A stretch of 64,000 nt of DNA. Source: Phytoseiulus persimilis (taxonomy: Eukaryota > Arthropoda > Arachnida > Mesostigmata > Phytoseiidae). The notes beneath the pieces were generated by a model. The model ran no database searches and was not told where the DNA came from. It saw only the letters and a list, made by a program, of their open reading frames with translations. Where the stretch lies: the NCBI GenBank assembly GCA_037576195.1, contig CM075104.1:16446211-16510210 (forward strand), written 5' to 3'. The translations under genes and the position numbers were made by a program. This document shows, one piece after another, positions 1-11,334 of the stretch. Within the stretch, counting starts at the first letter, position 1; every line of letters begins with the position of its first letter.

Positions 1-71
1 GGCCCGATTGATATTATACTGCAAGCGTTCACTAAACATCGAATACGACTTGTGTGCTGATTTTCGGTCTC

Positions 72-854
72 TCACCACGCTCCAGTCTTCTCGCTGAGCA
101 TGAACATAGACCACAAGAGGTCGAGATCTGACAGCTTGGCCTTCTTGGCTCGGGCTGCCTCGATAACGCTCCCCTTGGCTCCCGAGGTGGCTAGCCCCAC
201 TTTCAGGAAGAACTTTTTCTTGCCGTCCAGCGTGGTTCCGAATCGCGACGCATGCACGACCTCACCTTGCATGAGATCACCGGATAGGGAGTCAAACACA
301 GCCTCGGCTACTTTCACGGGCACCTCATTTTGCATGGGAGGAATGTTCGTCACAATCACTTCCTTCGTCGACTCTTCTGTGTTCTTGGGTGCTTTTTCCA
401 GCGCTTTCACTCTGTCCTGGAGATTCGCCACTGTCTTCTTTAGTTTCGTCACTTCATCAAACTGGACCGAGTACATTTCCGCTATCGCTTGCACTTGGCT
501 CAGCTTGCTGTCGAATTTCTTCTCGAGATCTGTCATCTTTCTCAACAGCTGCTTGAGAATACTATCTTTCGTGTGCTCATCCTGATCATCGTCAGCTTCT
601 CCCTCATCCTCTGAGCAATCATTGCATGAAGCACAGACGTTTCCGTTGAGAGGGTTTTCGTCCTTCCCGAACGCGGCCTTTGAGAAACCGGCACATTTCT
701 TGATTCTGTGTCGAAGCGAACCGCAGCGGCAGCACGTGGCACCGAATTGTGTTTCCACTTCCTGGCCACATGCCATACATTCATCGACTCTGTCTCGCGT
801 CGGTTTGACCACCGATGTAGGCTTGCCTGTCCTCTTTGGTCTACACAAATTCAC
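72..854 (-). CDS. ORF1 protein of a non-LTR retrotransposon
   Basis: An uninterrupted 260-residue frame with the layout of ORF1 proteins of CR1/L2/Jockey-like LINEs. Residues about 26-80 hold a run of Cys and His pairs (CMAC, CCRC, CASC) resembling a PHD-type zinc finger. An acidic stretch follows, then a Lys/Leu/Glu-rich coiled coil (about 95-155) and a C-terminal RRM-like part beginning VIVTNIPP. Such proteins bind element RNA and form trimers through the coiled coil. The reverse transcriptase ORF would lie beyond the left edge of the window, so completeness cannot be judged. The frame is open, so the copy is probably young. Confidence 0.6.
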   Translation of the reverse strand: MNLCRPKRTGKPTSVVKPTRDRVDECMACGQEVETQFGATCCRCGSLRHRIKKCAGFSKAAFGKDENPLNGNVCASCNDCSEDEGEADDDQDEHTKDSILKQLLRKMTDLEKKFDSKLSQVQAIAEMYSVQFDEVTKLKKTVANLQDRVKALEKAPKNTEESTKEVIVTNIPPMQNEVPVKVAEAVFDSLSGDLMQGEVVHASRFGTTLDGKKKFFLKVGLATSGAKGSVIEAARAKKAKLSDLDLLWSMFMLSEKTGAW

Positions 855-963
855 TTAGTATTTCTGACAATTTTTTCAACTTTTCTGTCAGAGCTGTAGA
901 ATCGTGGCTTGTTTACATGTCGCGGTTTCCGGCAGACTCTGATAAGTCTGATTTGAGGGATCA

Positions 964-2347
964 AGACGTTTCGGCCACGGGCATTCTTTGCCGGACAATT
1001 CGGCCCCAGGAGTTCCCGGTCCTAGCATGCCGTCCACGGACATTTCGGCACCTAACGGCGACGCTCATCGGTGCATGAGACTATGCATGGTGCTCATGTG
1101 TATAGAGACTTTTCATTGTTGTTGGGATTTCATGCTTCAACCTGGGTACGCGTTTTCCCGAAAACGAGGCTTTGCAACCGTAGACCCACGCCGCAGTGCA
1201 GAGGACCATCGCGACCGTTCAAACATACGGGCCGCTACAGAGGACGTATCTCAGCGAGCTCAAAGTGTTCGTGGGTCTTATGACATGTCTCCAGAGAGCG
1301 ACATCCGGTGAAGATACGGTTTCAAACAAGGCGAAAATGAGAAATCCGAGCTCCGGAAATATCACAACACGTCGATGTGACGAACGAAAAGTGAACATTC
1401 GATCCCTTTCGTCGACTGTTTCTCGTTCGTCCTCAATAGTTGTGTTGGGAATGGCGGCGAAGCGAGCAATCGGTGACGGGATTCGGAGGTTCCAGCGTGA
1501 ATGGACAGAGAAGTTTTCGTCGAGCTGGGAGGAAAACCAACGTGTTCGATCTGTGAGAAAACCCTGTCCGTCTTCGAGGAGTACAACCTGCGACGGCACT
1601 ACGAAAGCGCCCATCAAGGTGAGGAGACGCTCTCCGGGTGGGGAAGATCGTAGCAAATGTCGAATCTCTGCTTCCATGGAAGCGATTCGGCGATTTTGAG
1701 CGCTCAAGATGTGCAGAGCCCTACTCGAACACTGTGGTCCACTCGCGGCCCGCCAGACGCGCGTTGCGGATAAATGATGATCTTAATGAACATCAGCTGG
1801 TATCCGAAGATCGCGAGTGAGTTCAGGGCCGAGATGACCAAGGCCGAAAAGTCTCGGCCGGAATCTCCAGGGCAGAAATGTCATGTACCGCTGACTTGTT
1901 GCTCCGACCCAGGTGGTCGTAGGATCTTGTTTTCCGTTGGAGGCTATTGCCACATCACAGCTCAGATTGAACATTGTGCATCACCGAACCTGGACGTCAT
2001 TCATATTTTCTCCCAATCCAATCCGAAGGGTAATGGTATTCTCCGAAAGGAATGATATGGGAAATAGGGCGATTCCGACAATGGCACCAAAATCACACCA
2101 GAATCGAGCTCAAGGCAACCATGAACGACTTGTAGACACACGAAGTTTCAATCAAGGAAGTCGCCACTGAGCGAAGTGTATCGTACACACCTCCTTCGAG
2201 GGTTTGATTGCTTCCGAAAGGAGGATTGCGTTTGGTGTTTGTTGGGAGCATCCGGAGCCGAGAGGTCTGGGGCCGAGAAGTCTCGGGCCGAGAAGTCTCA
2301 GGGCCGAAAAGTCTTGGGCCGAAATGTATGGAACCGGAATGTATGGT
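964..2347. repeat. inverted arrays of 15 bp tandem units (candidate foldback element A)
   Basis: At 964-1,055 about six 15 bp units contain TTCGGC or a variant. At 1,829-1,888 and again at 2,258-2,347 four to six 15 bp units contain the reverse complement, as in GCCGAGAAGTCTCGG. The left array is therefore inverted relative to the two right arrays, as in foldback transposons. Between them lies a hAT-type zinc-finger fragment. Ends and target-site duplication are not resolved. Confidence 0.5.
1440..1650 (+). pseudogene. hAT-type transposase N-terminal zinc-finger fragment
   Basis: Translation gives RRFQREWTEK in one frame. One frame over it continues as GGKPTCSICEKTLSVFEEYN followed by LRRHYESAHQG. 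This is the CxxC...HxxxxxH finger found at the N terminus of zinc-finger hAT transposases and their domesticated relatives (ZBED5, GTF2IRD2-like proteins). The frame change between EWTEK and VFVELGG, and a stop soon after the finger, mark a dead copy. No catalytic domain follows. Confidence 0.5.
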
Positions 2348-2874
2348 TCCCGTTCTGAGAATATCCAATGGTTTCCAGGCGAAAGATGTCCCATGGGTCT
2401 CCAGAAAATACATCTGTGTTCTGCCAGGTGGGATCGTGTATCCTCTCAGGGTCTTAGAAGGGGTCCGAGACTCAAGGGTACTCCCTATCTTCCGTCTCAT
2501 CAGTTCCACGCTCCGTGCTTGGAAGCAGCACTCCATCCTCTTCCGATTTTGAGCGCCAAAGCTCATGTTCGTGACCCCATGTGGTATAGCGGACTAATGG
2601 AATATCTGACCACAAGAGATGAGGCCCATGTAATGATCGGTCATCACTGAACAATATTCTTCCTTATGTTCGTGACTTCACTTTCGGAGGAAAACTTACG
2701 GAGTCGAAGATTTCGAGCGAAACGAGAATCGATGGGGGCGTTGCTTGTGCGACGTGCTCTGCTTGGAGTAGATTTTCCAAATGTCGTTGCAGAAGCACTG
2801 ACATGAACACGTGTGCGGATAGAATTGTGTTAATTCTGTGTTATTCAGCGGAGTACTGATATCTTCCCTTCACA
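2348..2874. other. no gene recognised
   Basis: About 530 bp with only short overlapping frames on both strands and nothing resembling a known domain. Probably decayed repeat sequence between element A and the MULE fragment. Confidence 0.4.
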
Positions 2875-3200
2875 ATGCTTACTGCAAGCATCGAATCGCA
2901 ACGTGAGAAGTCGAAACTCCCGCACGACGGATTCGTATATGTTCTCGGTCATCTGAGTAAAGATAACAGCGCCGAAACCTGGAGATGCCAGCACAAGAAC
3001 AGCAGGTCGACAAGTGCCTTGCTCGATTCAAGAGGAGCATTCTCTCTGGTGAAATCGCAGTATTTGGTATCCACGCCGATCCTGCTGATGCCGCCAAGAT
3101 AGAGGTTCAGGAGAGGAAGACCACAATTGAGCGTCGAGCAGCAGAATCCTTGGAGACGCCTCTGCAGATCATCACGCAAGCTCGAGCTGGCTCGAGTTAA
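2875..3200 (+). pseudogene. broken FLYWCH-MULE transposase fragment
   Basis: The first frame gives a FLYWCH-like start (HDGFVYVLGHL, ETWRCQHKN). After a frameshift near 2,990 a second frame continues with IEVQERKTTIERRAAESLE. Both pieces match, in order, the N-terminal region of the intact MULE transposase at 14,584-16,145 (HEGHLYVYDKK and IEVQRKKTALKRRAAETVE). It is a degenerate relative of that element. The catalytic domain is missing or unrecognisable downstream. Confidence 0.6.
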
Positions 3201-3529
3201 TCCACCCAGGCTCCACAACCGCAGCAACGTACACGCAGCATTATCATCAAGTGTAGAGATTGAATCTTCTGGGTACTGACACTGATCTGCTCATCATCAG
3301 CTCTCGAGAGCGGTTGCCAAGCGTTGTTACAACGCATTGGGTCAGAAGATGAGCAACTGCGACCAACAGAATTCGTAGATGTCCTGGGCAAGCCGGCTCG
3401 GAATCATGTAAGCAGGGAGATACAGGGAAGATCACGCTCGGCGAACGTTACACACAGTAGAGAGCTGTCGAAGAAGCGGATGCTTACATCGTATTCGAAG
3501 ACTACATGGTTCACACTCCTCGGTCTTGG

Positions 3530-5095
3530 TTAGCAACAGGTTGGTCGACGTGGGCCGGGAACTTCCTCAACCCTCCTTCTCTTGCTCATTACTCGATGAA
3601 AAATGGTTCCCGATACTGGATTTATTTTCTCGAGATCGATGGCTGCAGGGATGACAAAAGTTTCCCTCCTGTATTCGAGTTAATCGGCCAAACATTAAAA
3701 GGGTCTAGCCGGATAAGGTAGGGTTAGGTGCCCCACCTCGTCGGATTCTCCTGAATACTGCAGGATCGAGATCCCTATGTGGAAGAACGTGTTCCTGAAG
3801 TTTTCAGCTTTTTCCGTTACCTAGATCCGAATCTATCAACATTAATTAAAAATAGTTCATTTAAATCCGCATGATCGAGAGCAAACTTAAAATCGTTATA
3901 TCTCGAGAACCACTGGGCGTACAGCGTTGAACGACAACTTTGTGGAAAGTCTTTTCATATAGCCAGTGATTTGATCGCTTGATTTCAAGGCACTAAAAAT
4001 CGAGGGTTTCTCAATTGAGATGGTTGATACCCTTCTCGTGGCCGGCCGAGAATCGGCGAAGACCAGAATGTAGCTCTGAGTACTCTCTTCGTACTCAAGA
4101 GGTTTCATCAAAATCGAAGCTTAGCCTTCGGAGTTATCGCTCCGAGTAGGTAACCGACCAGACCCCTCTCTCACTTCGGAGTCCGGAAATTCGCTCCTAC
4201 ACAACTTTCACGCGCGCAACTGTCTCAAGAGAGCGCGTCTCTCAAGTTTCTGGCGTCCATGTTTGTTTCGCTTCGGTAACACGTGCAGGAACTCATCCTT
4301 GTGATAGGAAAGAACCTGGAAATCGATTCTGTGATTCGAGGTATTCAGAACTTCGACTTCCTTCGCTGGCTTGTTGGTTAAAACTTCCGAATGAGAGATC
4401 TACGGTGCAGTCAAGTGAGAATGAACATGAATTCAGTTCGAAAAAGAATCGATCGTGTTTCTCGTCACAGAAGAGAACGTGGAAGGGTAATTACCATGGA
4501 GGAGGAGAATACCCTTCCGGAATAACTACCGGAAGGGTATTAACCATCTCAATTGAGAACCCCTCGATTTTTAATGCTTTCGAAATCATGCGATCAAATC
4601 ACTGGCTATATGAGAAGATGGCCCCCGAAGGGAGCTTTCATAGAAGCTGTCGCGCGACGCTGTACGCCCAGTGGTTCTTGAGATATGACGATTTTAAGTT
4701 TGCTCCCGACCATGCGGATTTAAATGAACTTTTTTTAATTATTGTTAATAGATTCGGATCTAGGCAACGGAAGAGGCTGAAAACTTCAGGAATACGTTCT
4801 TCCACATGGGGAACACGATCCTGCAGTTTTCAGGAAAATTCGACGAGGTGGGGCACCTAACCGGCTAGACCCTTTCCAGAACTCCCACAAACTTCGTCCT
4901 TCTTTTCGACCTTTTCCGAGAAACTGTCCGAGGAACGCTTTGAGTCGACCGATGGAGTGCGTATTGGTTCAATGGGATGCGCTGAAATATTCCAGTGTGA
5001 TTCCAATGAATCCGGTGTCGGAAACCATTTTTCACCGAGCAATGAGCAGAAGAAGAAAGGGTTAGGAAATCCCCGGCTTGCCCTGTAAACCCCTC
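3530..5095. repeat. long imperfect inverted repeat, probably a foldback/MITE-like element
   Basis: The stretch from about 3,532 to 4,060 reappears in reverse complement from about 4,530 to 5,095, around a spacer of roughly 470 bp. Clear matching blocks include AAAGGGTCTAGCCGG near 3,698 and its complement ending near 4,875; the GTGCCCCACCTCG block near 3,730 and its complement near 4,850; GAACCACTGGGCGTACAGCG near 3,905 against its complement near 4,670; and ATGAAAAATGGTTCCCGA near 3,597 against its counterpart near 5,030. The arms contain no convincing gene. Confidence 0.7.
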
Positions 5096-5694
5096 CAGCC
5101 TCTGATTCGGACACATGTGGAGAACTCGAAGACTCCGCAGCGGATCATATTTGCATTCGACTTGATAGGATGATCGGTTCGCGATGGCGCTCTCAGCAGA
5201 GGAAAACCAGGGGGAGTTTTGGTGCGAAGTAGCTCTCGACTCCAAATTCATGCAAAATCACGGTTCCCGAGGACGCGCATGCGCCGTCGGCTCAAACGTT
5301 GCGGCACACAGGAGTCGGCGGCAGCGACGTCCAAGCATCAGGGGCATTGTTCATTGACGATCGTTTGTTCACGTGTTCACATGGGTCTTTTGCACATTTC
5401 GAATCGGCATTTCGCCACGCCCCTAGTCGGCATAACGCGCCTGTGGGGCATTCGGATGGCTCAGCTCCAACTGTGAACATCTCATCTCCAACTCATTTTG
5501 GCCCATCGTTCCGTTGCTCGCAGTGTTCGTTCGAGACGATATCAGCTCGTGGATTCGGAATTCTCCCAGGACGGGCCTAGTGACTCGAGTGCCGATTCAT
5601 CTGTATCTGGTCCAGTTGCTCCTTGTTCGTCAGACCACGCCGCCACATCCACGCCGCAGCGAGCTCTGCGGAGTCAGTTTCGGTTGTGCGCTTC

Positions 5695-6170
5695 GAACGA
5701 TCGCCTCGCCCGCTATCCTCCCCCCACTCCCAAGACCGCCGCTCACACAATTCCGATTGTTGAGATTAGGGCAGAGAGCTCTCTTGTATTCAGCTCTACC
5801 GTTTCCGAGGAAAGAGAATTCTCTCGGTCCATCCGCCGAACAGTTCTCTGATGGGGTCGTTGACGTCCCGGTCTCAGGCCTGAGAGTGTTCAGAAGAAGA
5901 ATTGAGGTTATTCCTGTGGGACGCAGAGATCTCGCCAAAGTCACTCGCCACTGGGGTACTCGTCCAGTCGGAGCCATGTGAACCAGCATAGAAGAGAAAG
6001 TCACTGAAGCCGAGAATAAGTCCCTAACAGAGCGCCGAGAGAGAAGGAGTAGAATCTGCATCCTTGCACATCGAAATGGTTTCTTGAAGAAGCTCATCAT
6101 TGGAGAGGTAATATTTTGAAGAGCGCTCACTCGTTCGTTCCGGCTGCAATGAATCGAATCTCTTCAACAT
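5695..6170 (+). repeat. dispersed repeat, copy 1 of 2
   Basis: This segment is a diverged direct copy of 19,222-19,668, alignable from ATCGCCTCGCCCG to the TTCAACATGT block. One frame is kept between the copies (DGVVDVPVSGLRVF here, DGIVDVPVSGLRMF there), so the ancestor probably encoded a mobile-element protein. Neither copy has a complete reading frame and the family is not recognised. Confidence 0.6.
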
Positions 6171-6372
6171 GTCGGCTGTCGGCTGGCGGGTTAGCCGGCT
6201 GTGATTTTAGAAGAGGGGGCCAAACGCACAAGAACCGTTTATTATGATTCCGCACAACTTTGCTCGCCGATATGCTCGTTATATTATCACAAAAGGGTAT
6301 GAGGATTCATATCAGGTCTCGACAAGTGACCCGAGGTCATACAAGAGTTTTCACGGACGCCACATTTTGAAG

Positions 6373-7902
6373 CTATTGTGACAGCGAAACTTGATTGGTC
6401 TCCAATTTCTCCGCGAAGTTCATGAGTTTCTGGTTGATTCTTCGATATCGCTGTGGTGATCGAGGTGGGGGCCCTCCCTGCCGCAGGAAAAGCATGTCAT
6501 TTTTGAACCGTTGCTCTTGCTGTTGAAGATGTTTCACCAAATCGAAGACGTTCGGATGAGCCCTCCCAACCGCCGTATTCAGAGCTTGATGCCATCCTTC
6601 GATGTAGTTCGTGGTGCGGGCGCCGTCATTCCGGTAATGATTCCACAGCTCTCGCGGGAACACGGTCGCGTTTTCTAACCAGGTAGCGACGAAATACTCT
6701 TTGAAAGTTTCCAAACCCTGGTATGCAGGATGGTCGGGTCCGGGAGAGTCTGCGTTTATCTCCACCCATGCATCGTCAATTGCATGCAAGGGAACGAATG
6801 CCAGCGCTCCGATGGATCGAACAGTGAACTTGACTTCTGGTTTCTTGTAGTGGGTGCTTAGGCCGATTTCTTGGACTTTTCGCCAGAGGCATTGACCAAA
6901 ATGGAAGTTACAGCCTTTCATTTGTGACGCCGGGAAGAGTTCTCTGATCGCCTTGAGCGCTGCTTGTTCGAAATCGAGCAGGAACGTTCGTGAGCGAAAC
7001 AGCAAGCCGATAGATGACGCGTACTTACGGAGCAGGACAAACATCCGGCAGTAGGTTTCCTTCCGTTTATCGGGGAGCAAGAAGTATACCAGTGGTATCA
7101 TCTCACCTCTATAGAAGGCACGAAGAGTGTAGAGTTGAGTAAAAACACTCGGAACCACCCGAAAAGTACCATCCGAATATACAATGGGAGCGTTGCAGAG
7201 AGCCATCATCATCTCTTCCGTCGAAAACCCCAGAACCCGATTATCTTCCCCATCGTTGATTATCAGGAACAGTCGGCCATCGAGCGTCTTGGTGTAAGAG
7301 TCTCCCAGCACGATAGTTGCCAACGAAGTTGGCAGAGGAGGTCTCACTTGTCCACGAGCTCGATGTAGGATGGTGGAAGTGGAGTCAAATGTCGGAAACG
7401 ATGCACCGATCTCTTCATCCACGTGATCGGCTCGCAGCTCATCGATACGAGAAGCTCTGAGCTCATTGTACACCTGTTGCGCGGTCTTCTGGCTTTCGAC
7501 TGTCATTCGCTCTTTCATCTCGTTCAAAGTTGTCCTCTTTATGTACTCCTCACTCGCGGGCTCGTGGCTGTGCGTTCCACTCAGTCCCTGACAGGCGGGT
7601 ACAGTTCCCTTCAGAAATCAAAATACATTGTAGAAGGATGGTCGTTGGATGGGTACGCAGATACACTGTATAAGATATAATTTACACACGATCACCGGTC
7701 TGTAGCTATTGAAACGGAGGAACAAGACATGTCAGAGATATTCTACCTTTGTGAGTGTCGCTCTCGCACGACAGTTTTTCTTGGACTTCTGCGTGCATCG
7801 GCAGTAGATGCTGGTTTCTTTCTCCCCGTCAACTTCATACAAGTAGTGGTCGATGTAGTACATCGGTTTTCCCTCCGTTGAGAGCACTACTTTTACCTCC
7901 AT
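6373..7902 (-). CDS. MULE (Mutator-like) transposase with FLYWCH zinc finger, copy 1
   Basis: Two exons read leftwards: 7,902-7,747 (52 codons) and 7,608-6,373. They join in phase through a 138 bp intron (GTAGAA...AG) to give about 463 residues. The first exon and the start of the second form a FLYWCH finger (YCRCTQKSKKNCRARATL, then HSH about 30 residues later). The catalytic core shows the MULE DDE pattern: YSDGTF, LLDFEQAALKA with GCNFHFGQC behind it, and TNYIEGWHQALN. No stop or frameshift interrupts it, so it could encode an active cut-and-paste transposase. Terminal repeats were not found around it. It is clearly diverged from the copy at 14,584-16,145, so two separate MULE lineages are present. 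Confidence 0.85.
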
Positions 7903-8562
7903 TGTTCCCGTCGTCCTACTCGGGTCTGATTCGTCCGAGTCGGCTCAAATCACTCTCGTTTCGATCGCTCACAAGAACAAATGAAATGCTTTAAGAACAC
8001 AGTGGAACGAAAACTGCGGTCGATTTGTGATTCGAGTCGATTGTGCGGGTAGAATCGTTCCGGAGATTCCAAACTAAAAGATGCACCGAAACGAGAAGGA
8101 GTTTGCGATCCGAAACCGTGAGTGTCAACAACCGCCACTGCTTGCCGAGCGAGCTTATAAGCACTCCGATCTCGACCGGCAAACGCGTACGTGCAACGCA
8201 CATGGGATCATTAGAAACGTCCCAAGTTTTCTCGAAAGCCGGACGGACAATACTATGGCACATCTAAGCGATTCCGAGCGATTGAGAGACGTTCTATGAT
8301 GAAATGATGCCAACGGCTCAGTATGACTCCAGAGCATGGCAACGCACTGAGAAAACTGTTCCGTAGGCTTTCCGATTCGTTCTCCAATATGGAAACATTC
8401 GAGATGCGCACGAGCGCTCTCCATCAGAGTGTTAATGGACGGGAATGGATCATTCTGCGAGTCACGCCGGGCGCTTATGCGTGCTCTTCCTGGGTTTGGG
8501 TGTTGCCCCGGGTCGGGAGCGCCTCCAATTCTTCATCATCGAAAATCCAAGGTGGTCCTCCG
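7903..8562. other. no gene recognised
   Basis: Upstream flank of the MULE copy 1 transposase. It contains only short overlapping frames with no domain signature. Any promoter or terminal repeat of the MULE would lie here but none could be picked out by eye. Confidence 0.35.
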
Positions 8563-8601
8563 AAATGCGGCCCGCGGGCCGCACCAAGGTGCCCGGCCCT
8601 G
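8563..8601 (+). repeat. possible hAT element terminus
   Basis: The block around CGGCCCGCGGGCCGCA, ending in GCCCGGCCCTG, resembles the conserved subterminal GCGGCCCGCGGGCCGCA and terminal CAGGG of many animal hAT (Charlie-like) transposons, read in reverse. No matching partner end was found in the window. Confidence 0.3.
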
Positions 8602-9385
8602 ATGTAAGTTATTGTGATATTGAGCAAATCTGAAATTATTCATCCTGGATTGGGGGCTCGCGGGACACGCAACTGTATTCCTCTATGCAAATCCATCACA
8701 TTGCGCAGGGGAATCCCTCAACATGACTCGCTCCCCTTGGAGTCCGCTCACTCGGACTCCGCGGTCCACATAGAAGCCTCATAGACTCGGAGGGTCTCAG
8801 AATCAGGAGAGGGTTTCTAGTCGGGGAAACGGGAGGACACCGATTACGCATGGTCTCGGCCCACCGCGACCGGCTCAACGGCCGCCTACGACGCCTGAGC
8901 CGAAACCGCGTCTTCCGTCAACGGGACCCCCCCCCCCCCGTCATTCCTCGGCCGATGCGGCAACATCCGGAGGGGCCAACAGGGCTCACTTCGCATTTGA
9001 ATCCTGCCGCTCGGTATTAGATGTCCTGGGCGCCTTCCCGAGTGTCGGGAGCGGCTCGGAAGAAGCCCATCTCGTCCGCGCGACCAGGAGCCGAAGAACT
9101 CGCGGCTGAGATGAGTCGCGTAAAGAAGGTTCTGGACGAGATGAGGCTCCTTCCTCTGCTCGCCGACATCGAGGATCGAGGACGCCGGCAGCCCGACCGA
9201 ACGTCAGGCGAGATTGGTGCTGTCGTGGACATCCTGAAAAGGACGAGATTGCCTGCGCCGCTCAGCCCCATAAGGAGTCCTGCGAGGGATATGGTGACTA
9301 CGGCGAGCATTCTACCCTCGACAGCAGCGACAACCGTCGCCAAGCGAAGCCAAAAGGTACGTTCACGGTTCACAGCTCTAATTCT

Positions 9386-9703
9386 TTGCTTCTCCCCCAT
9401 CTCCCGCGTGCCGCTCTCCTCGGCAGAAGCTCCGAACGCTCATCGAACCATTCATATTGCAGGGACTTCCGTGACGTTCATGTGCCACTCCAACGAGACT
9501 GCCATCAATGCACAGGAGAGGGAGAACTGGGATGTATTCTGGTGGCGATCAAGCCATTCAAAATCGCTATAGACATGCTCGGCTCTTCGCAGGCCGACCT
9601 CGTATACGCTGACCGCATCATACTCGCCCTCTTACAATGCCTGCACTACCCTGTTTCGGGTCTATCAGTACTTCTCCTCAAGTCGGTGGCCCGGAAGTAC
9701 TGA
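9386..9703 (+). pseudogene. possible hAT transposase fragment
   Basis: A short open frame contains IKPFKIAIDMLGSSQADL followed by a Leu-rich segment. It resembles the 'L.PF..AT..LS' region of the hAT central domain. Upstream frames (from about 9,020) are Arg/Ser-rich and unrecognised, and nothing catalytic is seen. A weak assignment resting on one motif. Confidence 0.25.
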
Positions 9704-9989
9704 AAAGATGAGCAGGTCACTGGAGAGTCCTACAATATCTTCTGGACCCCAGGTATGACTGGTCTTTCGGAGATGCGCTCGGCGTCGAGCGCCCGAGCGA
9801 ATCGGGGACGCGGAACCTGCTCAACGGCATCGCGCATGTCGACAATGTTTCTAGCGGCATCGGAGGAAGTGCTCTCGCCAAGCGCAACGCCTCTATTGGC
9901 GATGAAGTTCCAAAATGTATTCAGTATGCCGTTGAGTCCGCTAAGGACTCCGTCTGAGGCGGACATGGGAGAACTTCAGAACCAATAAA

Positions 9990-11334
9990 AATCTGCAGAG
10001 TTCGATGGATTCTCCGATAACGATTTATTGGTCAATAGTTTCGGTAGGATGATGGGGGAAGATGCTCTCGAGATCATGCAGCGCGAAGCACATGCTCCAC
10101 TGGATTGGTTCAGACCTGGACTGGACTTCATCGACCCGTGATTTGTGTCGATCGATTCCCACGCTCTTCCAGGAACAGGTGCTTTTATCCCGCTTCGGAG
10201 TAGACTTTCGCGGACTCATTGTGTCTGCAGTCACCGAGACATGAATTTTGCTTAGAATGCTGGATTTGCTCCCTGACCTTGACTCGTGGGCTCGGACTCG
10301 CGAAGCCGAGTCTGCGACCCCTAGTTCGGACGCGCGTCGCGTTCAGTCACATGGGGTAGGTTTCCCAGATCATGGAATTTCATAACTCACCAGAGTTTTC
10401 CATACTGAGGGCTGAAAGGCTCTTAAGTGTGGACCGCGTTAGAGCGTAAACGAAGAGTTGCCAGGTCGGTCGGAAGGTCTTGCTAGGAGCTTCTTCACAG
10501 GATCGCCGCCTCTTCCGAGCGAGAGAGCTCCGGTCAAGATACGGTTCCCCTGAGAGTTCGAACCAATCGTGGCAGACTACCTCGCCGACTCGGATTCGGT
10601 GGAGCAATCTGACTACAGAAGGAGGGCTGGGCAAACTGACAGACCAAGCGGACCTAATGAAGTAAGGATCTCATGGATTGAATTCGCATCCTACAATTTT
10701 TCGACCCTTTGGGAAAACCTTCCGTTGCTTCCTCGTCGACCTCCAATGCCGTAACCAGTGTTATATGCGAGGTTTCGCATGATCAGCCTCTTTCGCTGAA
10801 TTATACTGCTTTGGCACTGTAGCTTTTGTCGACGTTCTCATGTACGCGGAGTTCGAACTCGTTTCCTAAGTACCACGGTTGGTATGAGCATTTGAATGTT
10901 CACTTGTCGCAATCATACCTAGTTCACGGGGGTGATTCGTGGAACCCATCTCTGGGAGCTCCTCAAAAAAAAGGAGAATCTTTCTCCCTTCGCGTTGGGA
11001 CGTTTTCTTCAAGGATCACATGTCCAATACTATACCAACCGATCGAGGACGCATGATGTCTTCAGATCTTCCCAAAGTATCTCAAAGCCCTGCTAATAAC
11101 ATCGCCGAAGCGATCGTGGGAAGATGGGAGGATCATTCCTGATGGTGTCCCAAACCGGCATCGGAAGTTGTTAGGTCCGTGCGGTGGAGTTCTTGGACAC
11201 ATCCAGACGGATCCCCAAGCCAATCGCTGGTGTATAGTCAGATCTTCGACAAACTTCAGAACGGCTCCAAAAAAAAGCCGCTCAGTAGCTCGCTTCCATC
11301 TCCCATTGTCTCTGATCGCTGCTGAGGTCTGCAG
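9990..11334. other. no gene recognised
   Basis: Short frames only on both strands, with no domain, tandem repeat or RNA gene seen. Likely decayed mobile-element sequence. Confidence 0.35.

Noticed and set aside
100-585. 161-codon + strand frame opposite the retrotransposon ORF1
   Set aside because: Shadow of the ORF1 gene on the other strand; Ser/Phe-rich composition and no domain.
9021-9572. 183-codon + strand frame
   Set aside because: No domain; overlaps frames of similar length on both strands in a GC-rich stretch.
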